Shown here: positions 57,307 through 64,000 of the stretch, in pieces
Layout of the letters: the number at the start of each line of letters is the position of its first letter
Position numbering within the stretch: position 1 is the stretch's first letter
Source: Bacillota bacterium
GTDB taxonomy: Bacteria; Bacillota; Dethiobacteria; Dethiobacterales; Dethiobacteraceae
Direction: 5' to 3'
NCBI GenBank assembly: GCA_018725565.1
Contig: QLUR01000001.1
Span: 150,394 to 214,393 of the forward strand
DNA: 64,000 nt
Notes under the pieces: generated by a model
What the model was told of the DNA's origin: nothing
Databases searched by the model: none
Seen by the model: the letters and a program-made list of their open reading frames with translations, nothing else
Made by a program: the position numbers and the translations under genes

Positions 57307-58448
57307 TACAGTCCAAGCCGGAAGTGAAGTTCGCAATTATCAAGGAAATGACCGTCAGAGACAACAACTTGCTGAACATCGATTGTCTGTGTGAGATTGC
57401 CGGAGTTTCCCGATCGGGATATTACCGTTGGTTGAAAGCCGAACCTGTCCGGCAAGCCCGTGATGAGCGCGACGAAGCTGAATACGCGCTTGTACTAAAA
57501 GCGTATAAGTATCGCGGTTATGACAAAGGCGCAAGGGGAATAAATATGCGGCTTCTAAGGGATGAGCCGCCCGTCGTGATGAATGTGAAAAAGATACGGC
57601 GGCTGATGAAAAAGTACAATTTGCGCTGCCCCATCCGCCAAGCTAACCCATACCGCCGGATGATGAAAGCACTTAAAACTAACAAGGTCTCTAAAAACAT
57701 TGTGGACAGGAATTTCTCCATTTATGGTCCCCGAGCCGTTTTGCTGACTGACATCACATACATTCCGTGTGGTGAGGGCAAGTTCATCTATTTGTCAGTA
57801 ATAATCGACGCATGCACACGGCAGGTCTTGGCGTATGCGTACAGCGATTCGCTTGAAATTGATTTTGTGCTGGAGACCGTCGACAGGCTTGTTGAAGAGC
57901 ATGGCTATACGCTAAGTCTTGTTGAAAAAACGCTATTTCATTCTGACCAAGGCAGCCACTATACTTGCAACAAACTCATTGATTTAGTCAATGATTCCGG
58001 ACTCAGGCAGTCGATGTCACGCAAGGCAAACTGTTGGGATAACGCGCCGCAGGAAAGCTTCTTCGGGCACATGAAGGACGAAATCACCATCAAGGGATTG
58101 AGCCGCGATGAGATTTGCGTAAAAATAGACGACTGGATGGACTATTACAACAATGAGCGCTACGTTTGGGATCTTCACAAGCTCGCGCCGAACGAATACT
58201 ATGGATGGCTCACAAGCGGCAAGTGGCCGCTCGGAGGCTCTGCCCCCGAACCCCCGGAGTTTATCGCTTTTGTTTTCCAAAGTGGCAGGAAAACTGTTGG
58301 AGAAGACAATACTGCCAAACAAGACGGAAGCGGCGATGAAACACCGCCGCCCGCCACTTCGCAAAACCCTGCGTGCCGCTCAGGTCGCCCTCCGGCGTTG
58401 CCCTATCCTGCAGCAGGTAAAAGGATAGATATTATGCCCACATACTGA
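57303..58448 (+). CDS. IS3-family transposase OrfB (DDE recombinase)
   Basis: The rve integrase core is intact: Asp in LLTDITYIP, Asp in FHSDQGSHYTC, and Glu in APQESFFGHMKDE. HTH_21-type sequence precedes it (YRGYDKGARGINMRLL). It has 381 residues; after YGWLTSGKWPLG comes an atypical tail of about 75 residues rich in Pro, Gly and Ser, absent from most IS3 transposases of about 280-300 residues. ATG 57303 overlaps the orfA stop. Confidence 0.9.
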   Translation: MIQSKPEVKFAIIKEMTVRDNNLLNIDCLCEIAGVSRSGYYRWLKAEPVRQARDERDEAEYALVLKAYKYRGYDKGARGINMRLLRDEPPVVMNVKKIRRLMKKYNLRCPIRQANPYRRMMKALKTNKVSKNIVDRNFSIYGPRAVLLTDITYIPCGEGKFIYLSVIIDACTRQVLAYAYSDSLEIDFVLETVDRLVEEHGYTLSLVEKTLFHSDQGSHYTCNKLIDLVNDSGLRQSMSRKANCWDNAPQESFFGHMKDEITIKGLSRDEICVKIDDWMDYYNNERYVWDLHKLAPNEYYGWLTSGKWPLGGSAPEPPEFIAFVFQSGRKTVGEDNTAKQDGSGDETPPPATSQNPACRSGRPPALPYPAAGKRIDIMPTY

Positions 58449-58506
58449 GCAAAATACAAGCATTAACAATTACACCTTTTCTATTGTCCACAGAATGGGG
58501 TACATT

Positions 58507-58887
58507 TCATTTTTTTTCTAAGTTCCACGGAACACCTTCAGCAACTTCAGCCGTAGCAGCTGCAGTAGCATTGATTGAGTATTCAATGCCATCTGGGGCA
58601 GGACTGTTTCCTTCAAAGCCAACGGTTGTCATTTCAGTAACAGCTGTCTGAAGTGCAGTAACATTAGCAAAGGGGGCAGGAACAGCACCAATCATACCAG
58701 CGCCTACAGCAACATTGTTCTCAGAAGCAAGAATGGCTATAGCAGCATCAATAGTTCTTAGAGTAGCTGCTACTGTAGCTTGGTTTTTTCTAGCCTGAAT
58801 TCCACCATAAACCGGAACTGCAATCGCCACCAAAATCCTAATAATCACCACAACCACCATAAGTTCAACCGACGTGAAGCCTCGCAA
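58507..58887 (-). pseudogene. Type IV pilin-like gene, clipped by the IS
   Basis: The N-terminus RGFTSVELMVVVVIIRILVA is a class III (prepilin peptidase) signal and hydrophobic spine, with Glu5. The rest is Ala-rich and of pilin-like composition. Two things look wrong. The start is a TTG one codon before the cleavage site, with a stop just upstream, so the leader is missing or altered. The stop codon is supplied by the IS right end (TGA inside 58507-58509), so the C-terminus is truncated. Probably inactive. Confidence 0.65.
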
Positions 58888-58917
58888 GACAAGGTTTTTT
58901 TAGTTTGTGTGTTTTTA

Positions 58918-58951
58918 AAGAACCCAATGAACATGGGGGTTCTTGACTTTT
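58918..58951. terminator. Hairpin, terminator-like
   Basis: AAGAACCC (58918-58925) and GGGTTCTT (58937-58944) pair perfectly, followed by GACTTTTTAG. No gene ends just upstream on the + strand, so it may belong to decayed sequence. Confidence 0.4.
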
Positions 58952-59149
58952 TAGTTTGCCATATTCTGGCGTTTTATATGGTTGTCGTAGCTATCAAAAT
59001 GTAATGATGTGGTTATGGTAGCTATGAGAACGTATTGATTTCGGCGTCTCTTAGTACTTAACATAGAGTAAAAAAGCGATGTTTCTTTTGCATTAATAGA
59101 GGAAAAATATAACAGGGGTAGAATTTAACCATAACCTGCTCGGAATTGT

Positions 59150-59374
59150 GATTTGACTGACCAAGAAGATAGGATTGAAGCCAATATGATGATCCAAGGT
59201 GTTCAGCCTATAAAAGAAACCGATAGCCTTGTTGTTCGTAAGATTAAAGATAAGTAAAACGTAAGCGGTGTAAGAGCGTCCATTGCACTTTATATAGGAG
59301 AGCCTTTTGAGATCGCATTTGAAAAAGCCAGCAACGATTATATTGAAAAGATGTTGAAGTGGATAACGGGATAA
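59150..59374 (+). pseudogene. Remnant of an unidentified gene with an in-frame stop
   Basis: A + frame reads DLTDQEDRIEANMMIQGVQP, continues to KIKDK, meets TAA at 59255-59257, then goes on in the same frame with NVSGVRASIALYIGEPFEIA to a stop at 59372-59374. The composition is protein-like on both sides of the stop. The family is not recognised; it may be the end of a regulator or a defence gene lost upstream of the DUF262 pair. The rest of 58952-59431 shows nothing else. Confidence 0.4.
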
Positions 59375-59431
59375 TACTGCTATAAAACATGTTTAGGATG
59401 AAGCACTCCAAAACATTGGACGAGGAGAATT

Positions 59432-61183
59432 ATGAAGATGAATTCAATAAAAGCCTATATAAAGCTCGAAACTAAGTACGTGGGTTTCGTTCAAGGAAAA
59501 TTCCATGTTCCGTCATTTCAACGCGGATATCGATGGGGACGGGATGAGGTAACACGTCTACTTGATGATATTAATTCAAACGGGACGAAAAACTACTGTT
59601 TGCAGCCGATTGTTGTAAGAAGAAGAGGAGGAGACTGCTTTGAACTGATTGATGGCCAGCAGCGATTGACGACGTTGTTTCTAATCTATAAGTACATGAA
59701 TGTTTCCAGTTCCGGCTTCCTCGATGAGGCAAAATTCTCCTTGTTTTACGAAACAAGAGCAAAATCAGAAGAATTCCTTGCATCAATTGACCGCTCAAAA
59801 AAAGAAGAGAATATAGATTATTGGTTTATGTGCGATGCCTATGAGACTATTGAAGCGTGGTTTGGCAACAAGGATAAAAAATCAACGCTGACTAACATCA
59901 ATAAGTACTTCGATGAAAATGTCAAAATCATCTGGTATGAGGTAGATGAGTCTGAAGATGCGATAGCGTTGTTTACACGCCTAAATATTGGTAAAATACC
60001 ATTGACGAGTGCAGAACTGGTAAAAGCGATGTTCCTGAGCCGAGACAATAATTCCGATATGGATCGGGCGAAGCAGGAAGAGATTTCACTGCAGTGGGAC
60101 AATATTGAAAAGGAGTTGCATAACAACTCTTTATGGTATTTCCTGACCAATCGCTCTAATGCAAAATATCAAACACGTATTGATTTGATCTTAGACTTGA
60201 TTTCGGGTAAGTCGGCGGATAACAAAGAAAAGTACTTCACATTTTTCTATTTTGATGCCTTAAATCAAAATGAGAAGAAGTTAAGCGAGATATGGAAAGG
60301 AATCCAGCATACATTTTTAATTTTAAAAGACTGGTATGAAGATCACGAGCTCTACCACAAAATCGGTTACTTGATTGCTTCAAATACAAAGTCTTTACAG
60401 GATATTTTCGCATTGTCCAAGCGCGATAAAGAAGGAATGGGCATAACAAAAAAACAGTTCAAATCAGAATTAGACGCGTATATCAAGAAAAGTATTGCCA
60501 TACCCACCAATTATTCTGAACTAAGCTATGAAAAAACCACGGATTACGCAAGAATCAGCAAGTTGTTGCTTCTATTCAATGTTGAAGCTGTTCGGCAAAA
60601 CGGCGAGCAGACTCATTGGTTTCCGTTTGAAAAATTCAAGTTTCAAAAAACAGGCAGAGTCTCCTGGAGTTTGGAGCATATACATGCGCAACAGTCAGAA
60701 GGTATGCAAAAGCAGGGTGACTGGAAAGAATGGCTAAGATTGCATCTTTCTTCTATTGTGTCACTGGGCGATGGGAACGACGAACTGATCGGGGAAATGA
60801 AAAACGCCTGTGAAAAGGAGCGTCTGGAGCGTCTGGAATTTGAAGAAATCCAGCAAAAAGTAATACAAAAATTATCAGCACAGGGCAATACTGAGTATAT
60901 GCATTCCATTGCAAATTTAGCTTTGCTTAACATGAGCGATAACGCGGCTCTCAATAATTCCACATTTGATGTAAAACGAAATGCAATTATTGAAATGGAT
61001 AAAAAAGGTCAATATATTCCTTTTTGCACGAAAATGGTTTTCTTGAAATACTATACGCCGTCTGCAAGCAATCAGTTGCATTTTTGGGGACAGCCAGACC
61101 GGGTCGCATACATAAAGGCGATCAATAGTACACTTAAAAATTACCTGGCCGAAGAGATTTCAATTGAAAAGGAGGCTGAATAA
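59432..61183 (+). CDS. DUF262/DUF1524 (GmrSD-like) protein
   Basis: The N-terminal DUF262 domain has the ParB/nucleotidase-like motifs VPSFQRGYRW (26-35) and IDGQQRLTTLF (73-83). In GmrS-type and SspE-type proteins this domain uses nucleotide hydrolysis to control a nuclease. The C-terminal region has LEHIHAQQ with His416 and His418, plus IANLALLNMSDNAALNNS, fitting an HNH-type DUF1524 nuclease. It has 583 residues. ATG 59432 follows GAGGAG. It lies 1 base before the second DUF262 gene, forming a two-gene module likely used against phage or modified DNA. Confidence 0.85.
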   Translation: MKMNSIKAYIKLETKYVGFVQGKFHVPSFQRGYRWGRDEVTRLLDDINSNGTKNYCLQPIVVRRRGGDCFELIDGQQRLTTLFLIYKYMNVSSSGFLDEAKFSLFYETRAKSEEFLASIDRSKKEENIDYWFMCDAYETIEAWFGNKDKKSTLTNINKYFDENVKIIWYEVDESEDAIALFTRLNIGKIPLTSAELVKAMFLSRDNNSDMDRAKQEEISLQWDNIEKELHNNSLWYFLTNRSNAKYQTRIDLILDLISGKSADNKEKYFTFFYFDALNQNEKKLSEIWKGIQHTFLILKDWYEDHELYHKIGYLIASNTKSLQDIFALSKRDKEGMGITKKQFKSELDAYIKKSIAIPTNYSELSYEKTTDYARISKLLLLFNVEAVRQNGEQTHWFPFEKFKFQKTGRVSWSLEHIHAQQSEGMQKQGDWKEWLRLHLSSIVSLGDGNDELIGEMKNACEKERLERLEFEEIQQKVIQKLSAQGNTEYMHSIANLALLNMSDNAALNNSTFDVKRNAIIEMDKKGQYIPFCTKMVFLKYYTPSASNQLHFWGQPDRVAYIKAINSTLKNYLAEEISIEKEAE

Positions 61184-61184
61184 T

Positions 61185-63362
61185 ATGGGAACATCTCTTA
61201 ATACCTTTATTGAAATATTTAATACCGGTTTTGAAGTTGACGAAGAAACCGTCCAGCTAAAAAAGATAGCAATCCCAATTATTCAGCGCGACTATGCCCA
61301 GGGCCGCATAGATGCAGATGTCAATCGCATTCGGGAGCGTTTTCTGGGATCTCTGCACCAAGCCATTATGGCTGACTCCATTACCTTGGATTTCGTTTAC
61401 GGAGACATCAATGCAAATGGCGTTATGACACCGCTGGATGGCCAACAACGCCTTACGGCACTCTTTCTCCTCCATTGGTACGCAGCGAAGAAAGAAAACA
61501 TCGCCGCTACAGAGCATCTTTTTTTGGGAAACTTCAGTTATGAGACACGATACAGCGCACGTGATTTCTGCTCTTTTCTAATCAAGTTTAACCCATCATT
61601 TACAAAAAAGCTGTCAGAAGAAATCATTGATCAGGCATGGTTTCCACTCGATTGGAAAAAAGATCCGACAATCAGCTCAATGCTGGTGATGATTGATGCG
61701 ATTCAGGATGAATTCGCGGAAACACAGGGAATTTGGGCAAGGCTGAAGGAAAAGGCAATAACCTTCTACTTTCTTCCTATCAAAGATATGGGGCTCACCG
61801 ATGAATTGTATATCAAGATGAATTCGCGTGGAAAACCACTAACGCAATTTGAGCACTTCAAAGCCGAATTGGAACGTGAACTTCGGAAGATCGATGAACC
61901 TATGGCAAAACGTATCATCAGGAAGATCGATCTTGATTGGACTGATATGCTCTGGCGGTATCGCGGCGACGATAATGTGATTGATGATGAGTTCCTGCGT
62001 TACTTCAGGTTCATTTGTGACATCATTTGTTACCAGAACGGCGGGACAACGCAAGGCAAGAGCAATGATGAATTTGACCTCTTGAAAGAATATTTTTCTG
62101 GCCAAAATGAAAATGTGATGGCTAATATCCAAACGCTGGAAGACTATTTCGATTGTTGGTGCTGTCTTCAGGGCGATAACACTCCGGACAAATTTTTGGA
62201 ACGATTTATTTCAAACGAACATCAAGCTGGAAAAATTAAAGTTGAAAAAAAAAGGTACGGAATTAACATTTTCGAAGACTGCGTGCGTAATTATGCTGAT
62301 ATATCTGGCAATGGTAACAGGCTGTTCCCGTTGAATAGGATTGTCCTTCTATATGCTGTTATCTCTTACCTATTAAACAAGGACACCGTAACCGATAAGG
62401 AATTCTCAAGAAGACTTAGAATCGTATACAACTTAATCCAAAACTCCGAAGATGAGATTAGCGATAGCGAACTCAGAACAAGCGGCAACAGAATGCCAAC
62501 TATTTTGAAGCAGGTTGATGCTATTATCAAAACCGGCACAATAGATGAAGGCATTGAGAAAAACCTGAATCCGAGTCAATTAGCTGAGGAGGCATTAAAG
62601 ATTACATGGGTCGAAAACAATCCGGACAAGGCCGAATCGTTATTTGAATTAGAGGACCATGATTTGCTTCAAGGGCAGATCAGCATTGTTGGCTTGGAGC
62701 ACACTGATTACTTCCTGCGTTTTCAATCGTTGTTCTCCTGCAATCGGGACCTAGTTGATTGCGCGCTTATGTCCATCGGGAATTACGGGCAAAAAGAGAA
62801 AAATGGATGGAGATATCAATTGGGTTCGAAAAAGAACATGAAGGCTTGGCGAAATCTGTTTCACAAAAGCGGTAATAACGGGTTTGAAAGAACAAAGGAT
62901 GTCCTCGTGGAGTTGTTGTCTCGCGCTGATTCGTTTACCGACGAACTTTTGTCCGGCATCCTCAACACCTACATCAACGATTGCGAAACCGACAATAACT
63001 ATGAGTGGCGATATTACTATATTAAGTATGACCTTTTCAGACCGGGAAGCTTTGGAAAATATTACTGGGACGATTTTGAGAAGCGGCCATATGAGTTTTC
63101 CGTTATGCAAACAGAATCAAAGATTTCTGAAAACACATACCAGCCGTTTTTAAAGGCGGTTTACAGCAATAATCTGTCAAAAGACCATTATGGGCAACGC
63201 GCCATTGATGGTGACAATTATATGGTTTGCGCGAACTCTGCCTATGTTGTAAAGAGCACTGCTACAAATGCGGAAGTCGAGAGAATAGCTATTGCACAAA
63301 GTGATAAAGGCATTGATACGGAAGATAGAATTATAAAACTACAGTTTGTCTTAAAAAGGTGA
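61185..63362 (+). CDS. Second DUF262-domain protein
   Basis: DUF262 motifs are PIIQRDYAQGR (31-41) and PLDGQQRLTALFLLHWY (83-99), with the later YIKMNSRGKPLTQFEHFKAE segment typical of the family. Unlike its neighbour, no clear HNH motif is seen in the C-terminal 400 residues, whose function is unknown. It has 725 residues from ATG 61185, with GGAGG 9 bases ahead inside the end of the first gene. The two proteins probably act together, one as sensor or ATPase and one as nuclease; that is inference. Confidence 0.85.
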   Translation: MGTSLNTFIEIFNTGFEVDEETVQLKKIAIPIIQRDYAQGRIDADVNRIRERFLGSLHQAIMADSITLDFVYGDINANGVMTPLDGQQRLTALFLLHWYAAKKENIAATEHLFLGNFSYETRYSARDFCSFLIKFNPSFTKKLSEEIIDQAWFPLDWKKDPTISSMLVMIDAIQDEFAETQGIWARLKEKAITFYFLPIKDMGLTDELYIKMNSRGKPLTQFEHFKAELERELRKIDEPMAKRIIRKIDLDWTDMLWRYRGDDNVIDDEFLRYFRFICDIICYQNGGTTQGKSNDEFDLLKEYFSGQNENVMANIQTLEDYFDCWCCLQGDNTPDKFLERFISNEHQAGKIKVEKKRYGINIFEDCVRNYADISGNGNRLFPLNRIVLLYAVISYLLNKDTVTDKEFSRRLRIVYNLIQNSEDEISDSELRTSGNRMPTILKQVDAIIKTGTIDEGIEKNLNPSQLAEEALKITWVENNPDKAESLFELEDHDLLQGQISIVGLEHTDYFLRFQSLFSCNRDLVDCALMSIGNYGQKEKNGWRYQLGSKKNMKAWRNLFHKSGNNGFERTKDVLVELLSRADSFTDELLSGILNTYINDCETDNNYEWRYYYIKYDLFRPGSFGKYYWDDFEKRPYEFSVMQTESKISENTYQPFLKAVYSNNLSKDHYGQRAIDGDNYMVCANSAYVVKSTATNAEVERIAIAQSDKGIDTEDRIIKLQFVLKR

Positions 63363-63417
63363 AAGAAAAGTTAAAGATCTGATTAGGTGGTTTGGGAGTA
63401 TCTATAAAATAACTATG

Positions 63418-63637
63418 TCAAGTTGGGGATGGGGATGCGTAAGCGTCGTAGGCTTTGCTAGTGTCCTGTTTGCCATGCTTAATGCGGTCGATTATGGCTT
63501 CTGATATGGTGCCGTCTTCTGATGTGCCAATTCGCTAATACCAGCCTCGCGGGTCAAACTGTGTGCAGAAAATCATGGCCCCTTTGCGAGTTCTTACCTC
63601 AATAATTTCAAATAAGTCCATGGCCTGGTCAGTCAGG
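63418..63637 (-). pseudogene. IstB-like (IS21 helper ATPase) C-terminal remnant
   Basis: On the minus strand LTDQAMDLFEIIEVRTRKGA, then MIFCTQFDPRGWY, an in-frame TAG (63535-63537), then RIGTSEDGTISEAIIDRIKH matches the last part of IS21 IstB proteins. The stop and the missing N-terminus show decay. It begins right at the GGGGTGTGCA repeat. Confidence 0.65.
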
Positions 63638-63676
63638 GGTGTGCAATGCTAACAGTTAATCGCTGAAAGATTGGGA
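63636..63676 (+). repeat. Partial third copy of the island repeat
   Basis: GGGGTGTGCA (63636-63645) and AATCGCTGAAAGATTGGGA (63658-63676) correspond to 56674-56683 and 56695-56713, with starts 22 against 21 bases apart and one mismatch in the longer word. Confidence 0.7.
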
Positions 63677-63801
63677 TGCACAGCACCCCTGAGAGCGGAC
63701 AGTAAATTTTGCACCATACCATAGAATAGACAGCAAGATATGTAGAAGCCCGTCTTGTGGATAGGTGAAAAGGTTTAGGAATCAATTGCGTATTTCGGCC
63801 G
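63677..63801. other. Non-coding stretch
   Basis: No supported gene or clear signal between the island repeat and the CATCCGGACA repeats. Confidence 0.4.
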
Positions 63802-63855
63802 CATCCGGACACTCATTCCGGAAACATCCGGACAGCATAACGGCACATCCGGACA
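63802..63855 (+). repeat. Three direct CATCCGGACA repeats, IS21-type end
   Basis: CATCCGGACA occurs at 63802-63811, 63825-63834 and 63846-63855, spaced 23 and 21 bases, with a related CATTCCGGAAA in between. Multiple subterminal repeats of about this spacing are typical transposase-binding sites of IS21-family ends. Confidence 0.6.
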
Positions 63856-63917
63856 CCTTGTCGAGTAGATAAAAAAACTGGTACTCTTTAATCGAGAGAG
63901 GTTAAAGGGGGCCAACG

Positions 63918-63971
63918 ATGAGGAGTAAGCGTAAAATAGAACCCACATACCCAAGCGGTCCCTCTTTATGA
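63918..63971 (+). pseudogene. Possible IstA start, truncated
   Basis: ATG 63918 opens MRSKRKIEPTYPS and stops after 17 codons (TGA 63969-63971). Position after the IS21-type repeats and the basic start suggest the beginning of a broken transposase gene; the window ends before this can be tested. Confidence is low. Confidence 0.3.
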
Positions 63972-64000
63972 GATACTCTGTTGAAGAGACGGTAAAGGGG

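Larger units (their letters stand above)
56741..58509 (+). mobile_element. IS3-family insertion sequence
   Basis: The ends are TGAAATGTACCCC (56741-56753) and its exact inverse GGGGTACATTTCA (58497-58509), beginning TG and ending CA. Inside are overlapping orfA and orfB with an intact DDE set. The flanks are both T-rich (TTT), so a 3-base target duplication is possible but cannot be proven. About 1.77 kb, longer than most IS3 elements because orfB has an extended tail. Confidence 0.88.

Noticed and set aside
63802..63855. CRISPR array
   Set aside because: The three CATCCGGACA units are only 10 bases with gaps of 11-13 bases, too short for CRISPR repeats and spacers, and no cas genes are seen.

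Overview
The window reads as a chromosomal segment of an anaerobic, spore-lineage Firmicute (class Clostridia, Peptococcaceae- or Dethiobacter-like). This is inferred from gene content and order: mreBCD-mrdA-minCDE-rodA-spoIVFA/B-like genes, the TIGR03960/DUF2344/RNase G trio, uvrB-uvrA-uvrC, rapZ-yvcK-whiA, rpoN next to a gap-pgk-tpiA-gpmI-eno run, secG, a K+-dependent membrane pyrophosphatase, rnr, and smpB-ssrA. Ribosome binding sites are strong and TTG/GTG starts are common. No rRNA or complete tRNA gene was seen; the only stable RNA is tmRNA.

Bases 1-47,550 are mostly conserved core, nearly all on the + strand: nucleotide clean-up and radC (1-1422), cell shape, division-site and sporulation protease genes (1518-10630), a small vapBC-type pair (10700-11364), radical SAM/RNase G genes (11451-15484), nucleotide excision repair (15509-25773), a run of metabolic and regulatory genes (25862-34340), glycolysis, secretion and membrane energetics (34491-42788), then rnr, an MFS transporter, smpB and ssrA. 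One accessory insert of about 3.4 kb splits uvrB from uvrA (17489-20950). It holds a secreted-type serine protease without a signal peptide, a nucleotidyltransferase-like pair and a Phd/PIN toxin-antitoxin. It also carries a 19-bp exact repeat of the uvrB 3' end.

From ssrA to the window end (47,550-64,000) the sequence is accessory, more AT-rich to the eye and full of gene fragments. The key locus is one apparent operon, arsR-hgcA-hgcB-acr3-arsC (47949-51156). HgcA carries the NVWCAAGK cap-helix motif and HgcB the CMECGAC ferredoxin motif plus a C-terminal Cys pair, so this is a predicted mercury-methylation locus inside an arsenic-resistance operon, driven by a near-consensus promoter. Next come a CDF-transporter/phage tape-measure junction, an AbrB/PIN toxin-antitoxin pair, transposon ATPase and GmrSD-type restriction fragments, a macro-domain/membrane/VWA gene trio, an IS3-family element, a clipped pilin gene, an intact pair of adjacent DUF262 (GmrSD-like) genes, and IS21-type debris.

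A repeat block lies directly behind ssrA (47557-47799), recurs at 56475-56728 and recurs in part at 63636-63676. It brackets first the arsenic/mercury/macro segment and then the IS3/DUF262 segment, which suggests modular acquisition downstream of ssrA.
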